DNA of 5,374 nt. Source: an uncultured Rhodobacter sp. Its GTDB lineage: Bacteria > Pseudomonadota > Alphaproteobacteria > Rhodobacterales > Rhodobacteraceae. This document shows, piece by piece, positions 1-5,374 of this stretch. The stretch's first letter is position 1, and the number at the start of each line of letters is the position of its first letter. The stretch spans positions 1-5,374 of the forward strand of contig CALGTJ010000674.1 in the NCBI GenBank assembly GCA_937901435.1, read 5' to 3'. The notes beneath the pieces are model-generated. The model searched no databases. It had not been told where the DNA came from and saw only the letters and a program-made list of their open reading frames with translations. A program made the position numbers and the translations under genes.

Positions 1-275
1 GGGATCGCGGCCCCGGTTTCGGCGGCGTGGTCGGAATAGTTCAGCCCGATGCACATGAACTTGCCGATATTGCCGACGCAGGCGCCATAGCGGGGCGTGC
101 CTTCGACCAGCGGCAGGCTGGTGGGATCAATGGCGCGCAGGGTGGCAAGGCTGTCCTCGCCCAGCACGTCGCCAGTGATATCGGCCACATGGGCGCTGAG
201 GTCGCGGATCTTGCCATCGGCGTCGATCATGCCGGGTTTCTCTTGGCCGATCTCTCCGTAACGAACGAGTTTCAT
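1..275 (-). CDS. FAH-family hydrolase, N-terminal part (2,4-diketo-3-deoxy-sugar-acid hydrolase-like), cut by window edge
   Basis: This is the last visible gene of the leftward operon; 91 codons are present and the rest lies beyond base 1. It starts at ATG 273-275, with an AAAAGGAAC ribosome-binding sequence (281-289) about 7 nt upstream. The protein opens MKLVRYGEIGQEKPGMID, a small N-terminal domain typical of FAH proteins. Around residues 70-91 the catalytic domain begins with GKFMCIGLNYSDHAAETGAA, holding the GxNYxxHxxE signature (His83, Glu86). Family members of about 280 residues with this opening are often annotated ureidoglycolate lyase or 2,4-diketo-3-deoxy-L-fuconate hydrolase. They are metal-dependent cytosolic enzymes that cleave a C-C bond of a diketo acid. 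Following a sugar-acid dehydratase and a 2-keto-3-deoxy-acid dehydrogenase, the likely reaction is hydrolysis of a 2,4-diketo-3-deoxy acid to pyruvate plus glycolate or lactate. Family is secure; substrate is inferred from context. The gap to the dehydratase is 53 nt, so co-transcription is likely. Confidence 0.85.
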   Translation of the reverse strand, partial: MKLVRYGEIGQEKPGMIDADGKIRDLSAHVADITGDVLGEDSLATLRAIDPTSLPLVEGTPRYGACVGNIGKFMCIGLNYSDHAAETGAAI

Positions 276-298
276 GTGCGGTTCCTTTTCTCTAGGCG

Positions 299-319
299 CA
301 AATTTTCAACGAAAATTTG
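299..319. repeat. Perfect AT-rich inverted repeat between dehydratase and FAH genes
   Basis: CAAATTTTC (299-307), a 3-nt spacer, then GAAAATTTG (311-319) form a perfect 9-bp inverted repeat. It fills much of the 53-nt gap between the dehydratase stop and the FAH start. In the leftward mRNA it could fold into a hairpin with a GUU loop. No U-run follows, so an efficient intrinsic terminator is unlikely. It could be an intercistronic processing or stability hairpin, or a protein-binding palindrome; sequence alone does not decide. Confidence 0.6.
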
Positions 320-328
320 GTGGTGGAT

Positions 329-2131
329 TCAGTGGTTGTTGCGGGGTTTGTATTTGTACCCCACGTCGCGATAATTCGGCGCATCGCGAAGCGTCATCCC
401 CTCGGAAAACGGCTGAACCATCTCGCGGAAATACTGCTGCCAGGGTGTGTGGCTTTCCGGGATGGCGAAGCCGCCAGAGGCCTCGAGGGCTGCACGCCGC
501 GTCGCCAGTTCTTCGTCAGACACCAGCATATTGACAGTGCCTGTGTTCAGATCCACGCGGATGATGTCGTTGTTCTGAACCAGCGCCAGACCGCCGCCAT
601 CGGGGGCCTCGGGCGAGGCGTTCAGGATCGAGGGGCTGCCCGATGTGCCCGATTGCCGTCCGTCGCCGATGCAGGGCAATTCGATCTGCCCCTCTTGTTT
701 CAGCAGATAATCCGGCGCGCGCATGTTCACCACCTCGGCCCCGCCCGGATAGCCGATCGGCCCTGCGCCGCGCATGATCAACACGCAATTGGCGTCGATG
801 TTCAGGCTTGGATCATCAATCGTCGCGTTGAAATGCTCTGGTCCCTCAAACACAATCGCGCGGCCCTGAAAGGCCTGTGGGTCGTCGGGGTTGGACAGAT
901 AGCGACGCTTGAAATCCTCGGAGATGCCCGAGGTCTTGATGATAGCAGAGTCAAACAGGTTGCCTGTCATATTCTGGAAACCGGCGTTTTCTTTCAACGG
1001 CTTGGCGACGGGCCAGATCACATCGGGACTGATGATCTCTGCGTCCTTGCAGTTCTCGCCGATGGTCTTGCCGTTCACCGTCATTGCATCGGGATGGGGC
1101 AGCAGACCAGCGCGCATCAACTCGCCAATCACAGCCGGCACGCCGCCCGCGCGGTGGTAATCCTCGCCCAAATATTTGCCGCTGGGTTGCAGGTTCACGA
1201 TATGGGGGATCTTGTGGCCAAAGTCCTCCCAATCCTGATTGGTCAGCGTGATACCAAGATGGCGCGCGATGCCGTTCAGGTGGATCTGTGCGTTGGTTGA
1301 TCCGCCAATGGCCGAGTTCACAACAATTGCGTTTTCAAAGGCTTCGCGGGTCATGATCTGTTCGGGGCGCATGTCGTCCCAGACCATTTCGACGATCCGC
1401 TGGCCGGTGTAATAGGACATCTGCCCGCGCTCGCGGTAGGGCGCTGGGATCGCGGCAGAGCCGGGCAGTTGCATCCCCAATGCCTCGGCCAGAGAGTTCA
1501 TCGTGGTGGCCGTGCCCATCGTGTTGCAAAAGCCGGTCGAGGGCGCGGACGACGCGATCAACTCGGCCATTTGCGCGTCATCGATCTCGCCGCGCGCGTG
1601 CATTTCGCGCGCCTTCCAGACGATGGTGCCGGACCCGGTCCGCTCGCCGCGGAAGAACCCGTTCAGCATGGGGCCGACCGACAGCGCGATCGCGGGAATG
1701 TTCACCGTCGCGGCGGCCATCAGCAGGGCAGGTGTGGTCTTGTCACAACCGATGTTCAGCACGACGCCATCGATGGGATAGCCCGCCAGCGATTCAACCA
1801 GCGAAAGATAGGCAAGGTTGCGATCCAGCGAGGCCGTGGGGCGTTTGCCGGTCTCTTGAATGGGATGCACGGGGATTTCCATCACCGTGCCGCCAGCGGC
1901 GATCACCCCGTCGCGCACCCGCTTTGTCAGCTCGATATGGTGGCGATTACAGGGGCTCAGGTCGCTGCCGGTCTGGGCGATGCCGATGATCGGCATGTTC
2001 TTGTTGCGCAACTCGTCCAGCGTCAGGCCGTAGTTCAGATAGCGTTCCAGATAGACCGCTGTCATCTCTGGATCGTCCGGGTTGTTGAACCACTGGCGCG
2101 AGCGCAGAGTCTCGGGTTTGCGTTTTGTCAT
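329..2131 (-). CDS. IlvD/Edd-family sugar-acid dehydratase (D-xylonate/L-arabinonate dehydratase-like)
   Basis: The 600-residue protein belongs to the sugar-acid branch of the IlvD/Edd family. These cytosolic Fe-S, Mg-dependent enzymes dehydrate aldonates to 2-keto-3-deoxy acids. It matches Caulobacter D-xylonate dehydratase (XylD, about 595 aa) almost end to end as I remember it, including the C-terminal NH. Cluster cysteines expected in this family are visible at Cys61 (TGSDLSPCN), Cys129 ([10 protein letters not shown], with Asp130 and Lys131) and Cys202 ([10 protein letters not shown]). The catalytic serine is probably Ser494 in [13 protein letters not shown]. Other family blocks are [10 protein letters not shown] (about 230-238) and [15 protein letters not shown] (about 456-470). 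The ATG start follows AAGGA (2141-2145) by 9 nt. That site overlaps the stop of the upstream SDR, with only 12 nt between the genes, suggesting translational coupling. The family is certain. The substrate (xylonate, arabinonate, fuconate or another aldonate) is not, because dehydratases of this group are promiscuous. Biosynthetic IlvD is unlikely given the sugar-acid motifs and neighbours. Confidence 0.95.
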   Translation of the reverse strand: MTKRKPETLRSRQWFNNPDDPEMTAVYLERYLNYGLTLDELRNKNMPIIGIAQTGSDLSPCNRHHIELTKRVRDGVIAAGGTVMEIPVHPIQETGKRPTASLDRNLAYLSLVESLAGYPIDGVVLNIGCDKTTPALLMAAATVNIPAIALSVGPMLNGFFRGERTGSGTIVWKAREMHARGEIDDAQMAELIASSAPSTGFCNTMGTATTMNSLAEALGMQLPGSAAIPAPYRERGQMSYYTGQRIVEMVWDDMRPEQIMTREAFENAIVVNSAIGGSTNAQIHLNGIARHLGITLTNQDWEDFGHKIPHIVNLQPSGKYLGEDYHRAGGVPAVIGELMRAGLLPHPDAMTVNGKTIGENCKDAEIISPDVIWPVAKPLKENAGFQNMTGNLFDSAIIKTSGISEDFKRRYLSNPDDPQAFQGRAIVFEGPEHFNATIDDPSLNIDANCVLIMRGAGPIGYPGGAEVVNMRAPDYLLKQEGQIELPCIGDGRQSGTSGSPSILNASPEAPDGGGLALVQNNDIIRVDLNTGTVNMLVSDEELATRRAALEASGGFAIPESHTPWQQYFREMVQPFSEGMTLRDAPNYRDVGYKYKPRNNH

Positions 2132-2143
2132 GCTCGTCGTTCC

Positions 2144-2893
2144 TTATCCGGACCATCCGCCGTCAATAATATGCGGCTGTCCTGTGGTGAATGCGCTTTC
2201 ATCGCTGGCAAGGTAAACCACCAATGCTGCGATCTCTTCGGCTTTGGCGACCCGGCCCATGGGCTGACGGGCCACGAATTGGCGCATGGCCTCGTCGTAA
2301 TCGCCCAGCTTTTCGCCCAGTTCGACCACACGCTGATGCCAGCTTGGGCTTTCCACGGTGCCGGGGCAGATACAGTTACAGCGAATGCCCTTGGTGATGT
2401 AGTCGATGGCAACGGATTTGGTCATGCCGATCACGGCGGCCTTTGTCGTGCCATAGATAAAGCGGTTCGGCGCGCCGATCACCGACGAGCAGGCCGAGGA
2501 CATGTTGATGATCGACCCTGTGCCGCGCTCCAGCATGCCGGGCAGGACGGCGCGGATGGTGCGAAACTGCGAGCGCACGTTCAGATCAAAGGCAAAATCC
2601 CAATCCGCGTCCGTGGCGCCCAGCACGGGGCCGTCGTGCACAATGCCCGCGCAATTGAACAGAATGTCCGGGTTGGCGCGGGCGACTCCTGCTTTGACAT
2701 TGTCCTCGTCCAGCACATTCAGGGCGTATGTTTCGATATTCGGATGGTTGATCCCGGCCAGAAGGCCCTCGTTCACGTCGGTGGCAAAAACCTGTGCGCT
2801 AGCCTCGGCCATGGCAAGGGCAGAGGCGAGTCCGATACCTTGCCCGGCGGCGGTCACAAGGGCACGCTTTCCACTAAGTCTATCGTTTTGCAC
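2144..2893 (-). CDS. SDR-family 2-keto-3-deoxy-sugar-acid 4-dehydrogenase-like (L-KDF/L-KDP dehydrogenase type)
   Basis: This 249-residue classical short-chain dehydrogenase is the first gene of the leftward operon. The cofactor motif TAAGQGIG spans residues 14-21. Asp39 ends beta-2 and points to NAD+ rather than NADP+. NCAG is at 80-83, Asn105 is in DLNVRS, Ser133 is in INMSS, and Tyr147 and Lys151 form YGTTK. The C-terminus IIDGGWSG is typical. The sequence resembles human BDH2/DHRS6 closely (NRFIYGTTKAAVIGMTKSVA, GIRCNCICPGTVESPS). Three arginines aligned with the substrate-carboxylate ligands I recall for DHRS6 are kept (Arg144, Arg188, Arg209), supporting a hydroxy- or keto-acid substrate. 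Bacterial relatives next to aldonate dehydratases and FAH hydrolases oxidise C4 of 2-keto-3-deoxy-L-fuconate or -pentonate; this role is inferred here. GTG at 2891-2893 is the only usable start: an in-frame TGA lies eight codons upstream with no ATG between. A GGGGGGA sequence precedes it by about 8 nt. Confidence 0.88.
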   Translation of the reverse strand: MQNDRLSGKRALVTAAGQGIGLASALAMAEASAQVFATDVNEGLLAGINHPNIETYALNVLDEDNVKAGVARANPDILFNCAGIVHDGPVLGATDADWDFAFDLNVRSQFRTIRAVLPGMLERGTGSIINMSSACSSVIGAPNRFIYGTTKAAVIGMTKSVAIDYITKGIRCNCICPGTVESPSWHQRVVELGEKLGDYDEAMRQFVARQPMGRVAKAEEIAALVVYLASDESAFTTGQPHIIDGGWSG

Positions 2894-2900
2894 TGATTTA

Positions 2901-2907
2901 TCCCCCC
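2901..2907 (-). promoter_or_regulatory. Ribosome-binding site for the GTG-started SDR gene
   Basis: On the minus strand GGGGGGA lies about 8 nt before GTG 2891-2893. It supports this GTG as the true start, together with the in-frame TGA a few codons further upstream that closes off any longer reading. Confidence 0.55.
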
Positions 2908-2923
2908 GCGCAGGTCATTTTTA

Positions 2924-2967
2924 TTTGTCTGAATCGCCTGAGTGTTATCGCAATCACGTCAGACAAA
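2924..2967. promoter_or_regulatory. Candidate operator: perfect 9-bp inverted repeat, 26-nt spacer
   Basis: TTTGTCTGA (2924-2932) and TCAGACAAA (2959-2967) are exact reverse complements. Arm centres are 35 bp apart. FadR/FCD-subfamily GntR regulators commonly bind short palindromes of the form TTGTnnnACAA. The right arm in context (ACGTCAGACAA) matches GTCAGACAA of such a palindrome, and the left arm supplies TTGTCTGA. This may be two degraded operators, one for each divergent promoter, or a single two-armed site. The repeat is plain in the sequence; its use as an operator and the identity of the binding protein are inferred. Confidence 0.5.
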
Positions 2968-3022
2968 ACAGGCCTATTCGAAAGCAAATGAAAAAGCTAG
3001 GGTCGCGAGCACCGCAATTTTC

Positions 3023-3029
3023 GGGAGGG
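3023..3029 (+). promoter_or_regulatory. Ribosome-binding site fixing the start at 3038
   Basis: GGGAGGG ends 8 nt before ATG 3038-3040. The reading frame stays open upstream to a GTG at 2942. The strong site here, and the Rossmann fold starting immediately after this ATG (MTTVAVLGTGLMG), favour 3038. Confidence 0.8.
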
Positions 3030-3037
3030 TCGAGGCA

Positions 3038-3901
3038 ATGACAACAGTGGCAGTTCTGGGAACCGGACTGATGGGAGCGCCGATGGCGCGCAATCTGCTT
3101 AAGGCAGAATTCGGGGTCGTGGCGTGGAACCGCACCCGCGCCAAGGCCGAGGCGTTAGAGGGGGACGGCGCTTTGGTGGCGGATACCGCAAGCGCGGCTG
3201 TGGCCGAGGCTGATTTCGTGCTGACGATGCTCAGCGATGGGCCAGCGGTCGGAGAGATGATCGCGGCGATCAAAGACGATTTGAAACCCGGCGCGATCTG
3301 GCTGGATATGTCGTCGATCAAACCCGAAGAGGCACGCGCGCACAGCGAGGTGTTGAGCCACGCCCATCTGGACGCGCCTGTGTCAGGTGGCACAAAGGGG
3401 GCCGAGGACGGCACGCTGGCGATCATGGTTGGTGGCGAGGCCGCCGTGTTCGATCAGGCGCGCGCGGTGTTCGAGGCGATGGGACGCCCGGTTCATGTGG
3501 GGCCAGCCGGGGCCGGGCAACTGGCGAAACTGGCCAATCAGGGCATTGTGGCGGTCACCATCGGCGCGGTGGCAGAGGCGATGTTGCTGTTGCAAAAAGG
3601 CGGGGCAGATCCGGCGGCGGTGCGCGCGGCGCTTAAAGGCGGGTTTGCCGACAGTACGATCCTGCAACAGCATGGCGCGCGGATGACGACAGGCAATTTC
3701 GTGCCCGGTGGGCGGTCTGTGTCACAACTGAAAGACCTCAACAACGTCATGGCAGAGGCCGAGGGGCTGGGTCTGACACTGCCGATGATCGAGGGCGTGC
3801 GAGATCGTTTTACGGTATTTTGTGACGAGATGGACGGTGGTGAAATGGATCATTCTGGGCTGTATCTAGAACTGATGCGCCGCAATGGGATGGAGGGGTA
3901 A
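3038..3901 (+). CDS. NAD(P)-dependent 3-hydroxyacid dehydrogenase (tartronate semialdehyde reductase/GarR-like)
   Basis: The 287-residue protein belongs to the beta-hydroxyacid dehydrogenase (6PGDH/HIBADH) family. The N-terminal Rossmann domain carries GTGLMG (8-13) and WNRTR (30-34); Arg32 after beta-2 suggests NADP(H). The substrate signature LDAPVSGGTKGAEDGTLAIM covers 111-130, with Ser116-Gly118 expected to bind the carboxylate. The catalytic lysine is Lys164 in GPAGAGQLAKLANQ, and Lys232-Asp233 lie in SQLKDLNN of the helical C-terminal domain. The blocks DMSSIKP, KLANQ, GGFADSTILQ, NFVPGG and MDHSGL resemble E. coli GarR/GlxR (2-hydroxy-3-oxopropionate reductase) more than L-threonate dehydrogenase LtnD or valine-pathway MmsB. 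Probable role: reversible oxidation/reduction of a small beta-hydroxy acid, for example tartronate semialdehyde to glycerate. That could serve glycolate produced by the divergent operon, but this is inferred. Gene order and a 3-nt gap tie it to the DenD-like gene downstream. Confidence 0.88.
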   Translation: MTTVAVLGTGLMGAPMARNLLKAEFGVVAWNRTRAKAEALEGDGALVADTASAAVAEADFVLTMLSDGPAVGEMIAAIKDDLKPGAIWLDMSSIKPEEARAHSEVLSHAHLDAPVSGGTKGAEDGTLAIMVGGEAAVFDQARAVFEAMGRPVHVGPAGAGQLAKLANQGIVAVTIGAVAEAMLLLQKGGADPAAVRAALKGGFADSTILQQHGARMTTGNFVPGGRSVSQLKDLNNVMAEAEGLGLTLPMIEGVRDRFTVFCDEMDGGEMDHSGLYLELMRRNGMEG

Positions 3902-3904
3902 GCA

Positions 3905-4879
3905 ATGCAAAAGATACTGATACTGGGCGGTGGCGGCATGATCGGCCAGAAACTGGCACATCATCTGGCCGAGCACGGTCTGAACGGCGCGCGCGACATC
4001 GCGGTGACGCTTTTCGACATGGGCTTTGCACCTGATAGCGCACCGGGCACGCAGGTGACGGGCAACATCACCGATAGCGCGCTGGTGACAAAGCTGATCG
4101 CGGACAAGCCGGATGTGATCTTTCATCTGGCGTCGGTGGTCTCGGGCGAGGCGGAAAAAGACTACGCCAAGGGCTGGGCGGTCAACATGGCGCCCCATTG
4201 GCATATGCTAGAGGAATTGCGCGGCCACCATGAGGCCAGCGGCGGCACCTATGTGCCCAAGGTGATCTTTACCTCGTCGATTGCGGTTTTTGGCGGGCCG
4301 TTCCCGGACAAGATTGGCGACGAGTTCCTGTCCGCCCCGCAAACCAGCTATGGCGCGCAAAAATCGATCTGCGAGTTGATGCTGAGTGACGCCAGCCGCA
4401 AGGGCTATGTGGACGGGATCTCTATCCGGCTGCCCACGATCTGCGTGCGGCCCGGCAAGCCCAACGCGGCGGCCAGCGGGTTCTTTTCGGGCATCATCCG
4501 CGAGCCGTTGAATGGGGTCGAGGCGATTTTGCCCGTCGAGGATACGGTGCGCCACTGGCATGCCACGCCACGCTCTGCCGTCGGTTTTCTGACCCATGCA
4601 GCGGGGATGGACACGGGCCTTTTGCAAGGGCGTCGTGCGCTGAATATGCCGGGGTTTTCCTGCACGGTGGCCGAACAGATCGAGGCGCTGCGCCGGGTCG
4701 CGGGCGATGATGCGGTCGCGCTGATAAAACGCGTGCCGGACCCGGATATCATCAAGATCGTCTCGCTATGGCCGCAAAACTTTGATCCGCAGCGCGCGCT
4801 TTCGCTGGGGTTCCGGGCCGAGGCGGATTTCGACGAGATCATCAAGGTCTACATCGACGAGGATCTGAACCCCAACTGA
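3905..4879 (+). CDS. denD: D-erythronate dehydrogenase-like extended SDR (NAD-dependent epimerase/dehydratase family)
   Basis: The 324-residue extended SDR begins MQKILILGGGGMIG, giving the GxxGxxG motif at Gly8, Gly11 and Gly14. Asp38 in TLFDMG indicates NAD+. Active-site residues are Ser125 (FTSSIAVFGG), Tyr149 and Lys153 (SYGAQK). Blocks HLASVVSGEAEKDY (74-87), QTSYGAQKSICELML (146-160), IRLPTICVRPGKPNAAAS (174-191) and GIIREPLNGVE (196-206) are those I associate with DenD. DenD is the cytosolic enzyme that oxidises D-erythronate at C2 to 2-oxo-tetronate in four-carbon acid-sugar catabolism. The usual partners of that pathway (DUF1537 kinase OtnK, aldolase OtnC, isomerase OtnI) are not in the window, so the substrate may differ. 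The start follows GGAGGGG (3892-3898) by 6 nt. That site lies at the end of the preceding gene and the intergenic gap is only 3 nt, so the two are almost certainly co-translated. Confidence 0.8.
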   Translation: MQKILILGGGGMIGQKLAHHLAEHGLNGARDIAVTLFDMGFAPDSAPGTQVTGNITDSALVTKLIADKPDVIFHLASVVSGEAEKDYAKGWAVNMAPHWHMLEELRGHHEASGGTYVPKVIFTSSIAVFGGPFPDKIGDEFLSAPQTSYGAQKSICELMLSDASRKGYVDGISIRLPTICVRPGKPNAAASGFFSGIIREPLNGVEAILPVEDTVRHWHATPRSAVGFLTHAAGMDTGLLQGRRALNMPGFSCTVAEQIEALRRVAGDDAVALIKRVPDPDIIKIVSLWPQNFDPQRALSLGFRAEADFDEIIKVYIDEDLNPN

Positions 4880-4887
4880 CACCGCAT

Positions 4888-4920
4888 CCGGTGGCGTTAT
4901 CCAGAGCGGTACGCCACCGG
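4888..4920. terminator. Candidate bidirectional terminator hairpin in the convergent junction
   Basis: CCGGTGGCGT (4888-4897) and ACGCCACCGG (4911-4920) form a perfect 10-bp GC-rich stem around a 13-nt loop. It starts 9 nt after the denD-like stop and overlaps the last codons and TAA of the facing regulator gene. Symmetry lets it work from both sides. Neither side is followed by a clear U-tract (GTCTTCG on the plus side), so it may need Rho or act mainly as a 3'-end stabiliser. Confidence 0.6.
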
Positions 4921-5374
4921 GTCTTCGTTGATGAAATTCCGTTTCAGATGGTGAAAAATCGCCTCGCGGCAGGCGTCCTCGTCATCGCCCAGTGCCGCAT
5001 CCAAAATCGCCTGATGTTCCGCGATGATGGATTCAAAATAATTCATCCCGAAATCCCGCTCCTGCGCGACCATCTGTTGCCGGAACTGATCGTAGGCATT
5101 GCGATAATTCTGGCGCAGCAGGGGCGAGCCGCAGGCAGAAATCAACGTGTCGTGAAATTCCCATTCCACCTGTGACCACAGCCTGATGTTGTCTGCCAAT
5201 TCACCGAGCCGAAAAATCATCCTCTCGATATGGCTCAGCTTGTGGTGGGCGGCAGTCAGGCGGGATTGCCATGCGACGCCGCCATACCGCATGGATTGCA
5301 CCGCCCCCTCTTGTTCCAGAAGCATCCGGAACCGGACCACGTCATGCTGGTGCTGCGGGGTGCTGAGGGCGGCG
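4897..5374 (-). CDS. GntR-family transcriptional regulator, FCD (FadR C-terminal) domain; N-terminus outside window
   Basis: The reading frame is open to the window edge and ends at TAA 4897-4899, so the final 158 residues of the protein are visible and the winged-helix DNA-binding domain is not. The visible part is an all-helical FCD domain, opening near DVVRFRMLLEQEGAVQSM. It carries the expected metal/ligand set: Glu (5164-5166) four residues before His (5152-5154) in VEWEFHDTLI, then His in AEHQAIL (5014-5016), and His in FHHLKR (4948-4950). The spacings of 46 and 22 residues between histidines fit FCD proteins. The first acidic ligand is Glu where Asp is usual. FCD regulators sense small carboxylates such as sugar acids, lactate or glycolate, and usually repress. 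It is convergent with the denD-like gene. By proximity it is a good candidate to control the divergent operons through the inverted repeat at 2924-2967; this is inference. A GTG at 5338-5340 is in frame but internal to the FCD domain, so it is not the start. Confidence 0.9.
   Translation of the reverse strand, partial: AALSTPQHQHDVVRFRMLLEQEGAVQSMRYGGVAWQSRLTAAHHKLSHIERMIFRLGELADNIRLWSQVEWEFHDTLISACGSPLLRQNYRNAYDQFRQQMVAQERDFGMNYFESIIAEHQAILDAALGDDEDACREAIFHHLKRNFINEDPVAYRSG

Larger units (their letters stand above)
2894..3037. promoter_or_regulatory. Divergent intergenic control region
   Basis: These 144 nt separate the leftward SDR-dehydratase-FAH operon from the rightward dehydrogenase pair, so promoters for both must lie here or read in from it. 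It is more AT-rich than its flanks and holds a 9-bp inverted repeat (2924-2967) plus the ribosome-binding sites of both first genes. I could not pick convincing -35/-10 pairs on either strand. TTGTCT occurs inside the repeat on both strands and could act as a weak -35, but no good -10 sits at 16-18 nt. No coding potential is evident. Confidence 0.7.

Noticed and set aside
329..2131. Biosynthetic dihydroxy-acid dehydratase (ilvD) for branched-chain amino acids
   Set aside because: The sequence follows the sugar-acid dehydratase branch ([11 protein letters not shown] opening, [10 protein letters not shown]-terminal NH) and sits in a catabolic operon.
1469..2896. Long plus-strand open frame (475 codons) opposite the dehydratase and SDR
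   Set aside because: It is an antisense shadow common in GC-rich DNA. Its translation shows no domain, while the minus-strand frames carry complete enzyme motifs. The plus-strand frame at 317-1300 is rejected for the same reason.
2898..2918. Six-codon minus-strand leader ORF (ATG ... TAA) just upstream of the SDR GTG
   Set aside because: No ribosome-binding sequence precedes it, and its peptide (MTCAGG) has no attenuator-like codon run.
2942..2957. LacI-type palindrome around TGTTATCGCAATCA in the divergent region
   Set aside because: Only about half of the positions pair across the central CG, too weak to call an operator.
2942..3037. N-terminal extension of the GarR-like gene from GTG 2942 (32 extra residues)
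   Set aside because: The extension (MLSQSRQTKQAYSKANEK...) has no family counterpart, would run through the candidate operator region, and the Rossmann fold starts directly at ATG 3038 behind a strong GGGAGGG.
3038..3901. Assignment as L-threonate dehydrogenase (LtnD) because it neighbours a DenD-like gene
   Set aside because: The KLANQ, GGFADSTILQ and NFVPGG blocks are closer to GarR/GlxR than to LtnD as I recall them, so the symbol ltnD was not used.

Overview
The window is GC-rich and almost entirely coding. It reads as a chromosomal carbohydrate-catabolism locus from an alphaproteobacterium, most likely of the Rhodobacteraceae (roseobacter) type. That placement rests on overall GC and codon style and on remembered protein resemblances, not on a marker gene, so it is tentative. 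There are no RNA genes, insertion sequences, CRISPR arrays or phage genes.

Layout. Three minus-strand genes form an operon running leftwards from a central divergent promoter region (2894-3037): an SDR dehydrogenase (2144-2893, GTG start), an IlvD/Edd-family sugar-acid dehydratase (329-2131), and the first 91 codons of a fumarylacetoacetate-hydrolase (FAH) family enzyme (1-275, cut by the window edge). Two plus-strand genes run rightwards from the same region: a 3-hydroxyacid dehydrogenase of the tartronate-semialdehyde-reductase type (3038-3901) and, 3 nt later, a D-erythronate-dehydrogenase-like extended SDR (3905-4879). Facing the last gene is the C-terminal part of a GntR-family regulator with an FCD ligand-binding domain (4897-5374, minus). 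A GC-rich hairpin sits in the convergent junction.

How the genes may work together. Dehydratase, SDR and FAH hydrolase match the non-phosphorylative, aldolase-free route known for L-fuconate and some pentonates. A sugar acid is dehydrated to a 2-keto-3-deoxy acid, oxidised at C4 to a 2,4-diketo acid, and cleaved by the FAH enzyme to pyruvate plus glycolate (from a pentonate) or lactate (from 6-deoxyhexonate). The divergent pair looks like an acid-sugar side branch: the DenD-like enzyme would oxidise a tetronate such as D-erythronate, and the GarR-like enzyme would interconvert a small hydroxy acid and its semialdehyde. The latter could process C2/C3 products such as tartronate semialdehyde made from glycolate via glyoxylate. 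The physiological substrate cannot be fixed from sequence. Sugar dehydrogenase, lactonase and transporter genes are not in the window.

Regulation. The divergent intergenic region carries a perfect 9-bp inverted repeat (TTTGTCTGA / TCAGACAAA, 26 nt apart) whose arms resemble halves of FadR/FCD-type operators. The neighbouring FCD regulator is the obvious candidate ligand-responsive controller of both operons. A second perfect 9-bp palindrome, AT-rich, lies between the dehydratase and FAH genes.
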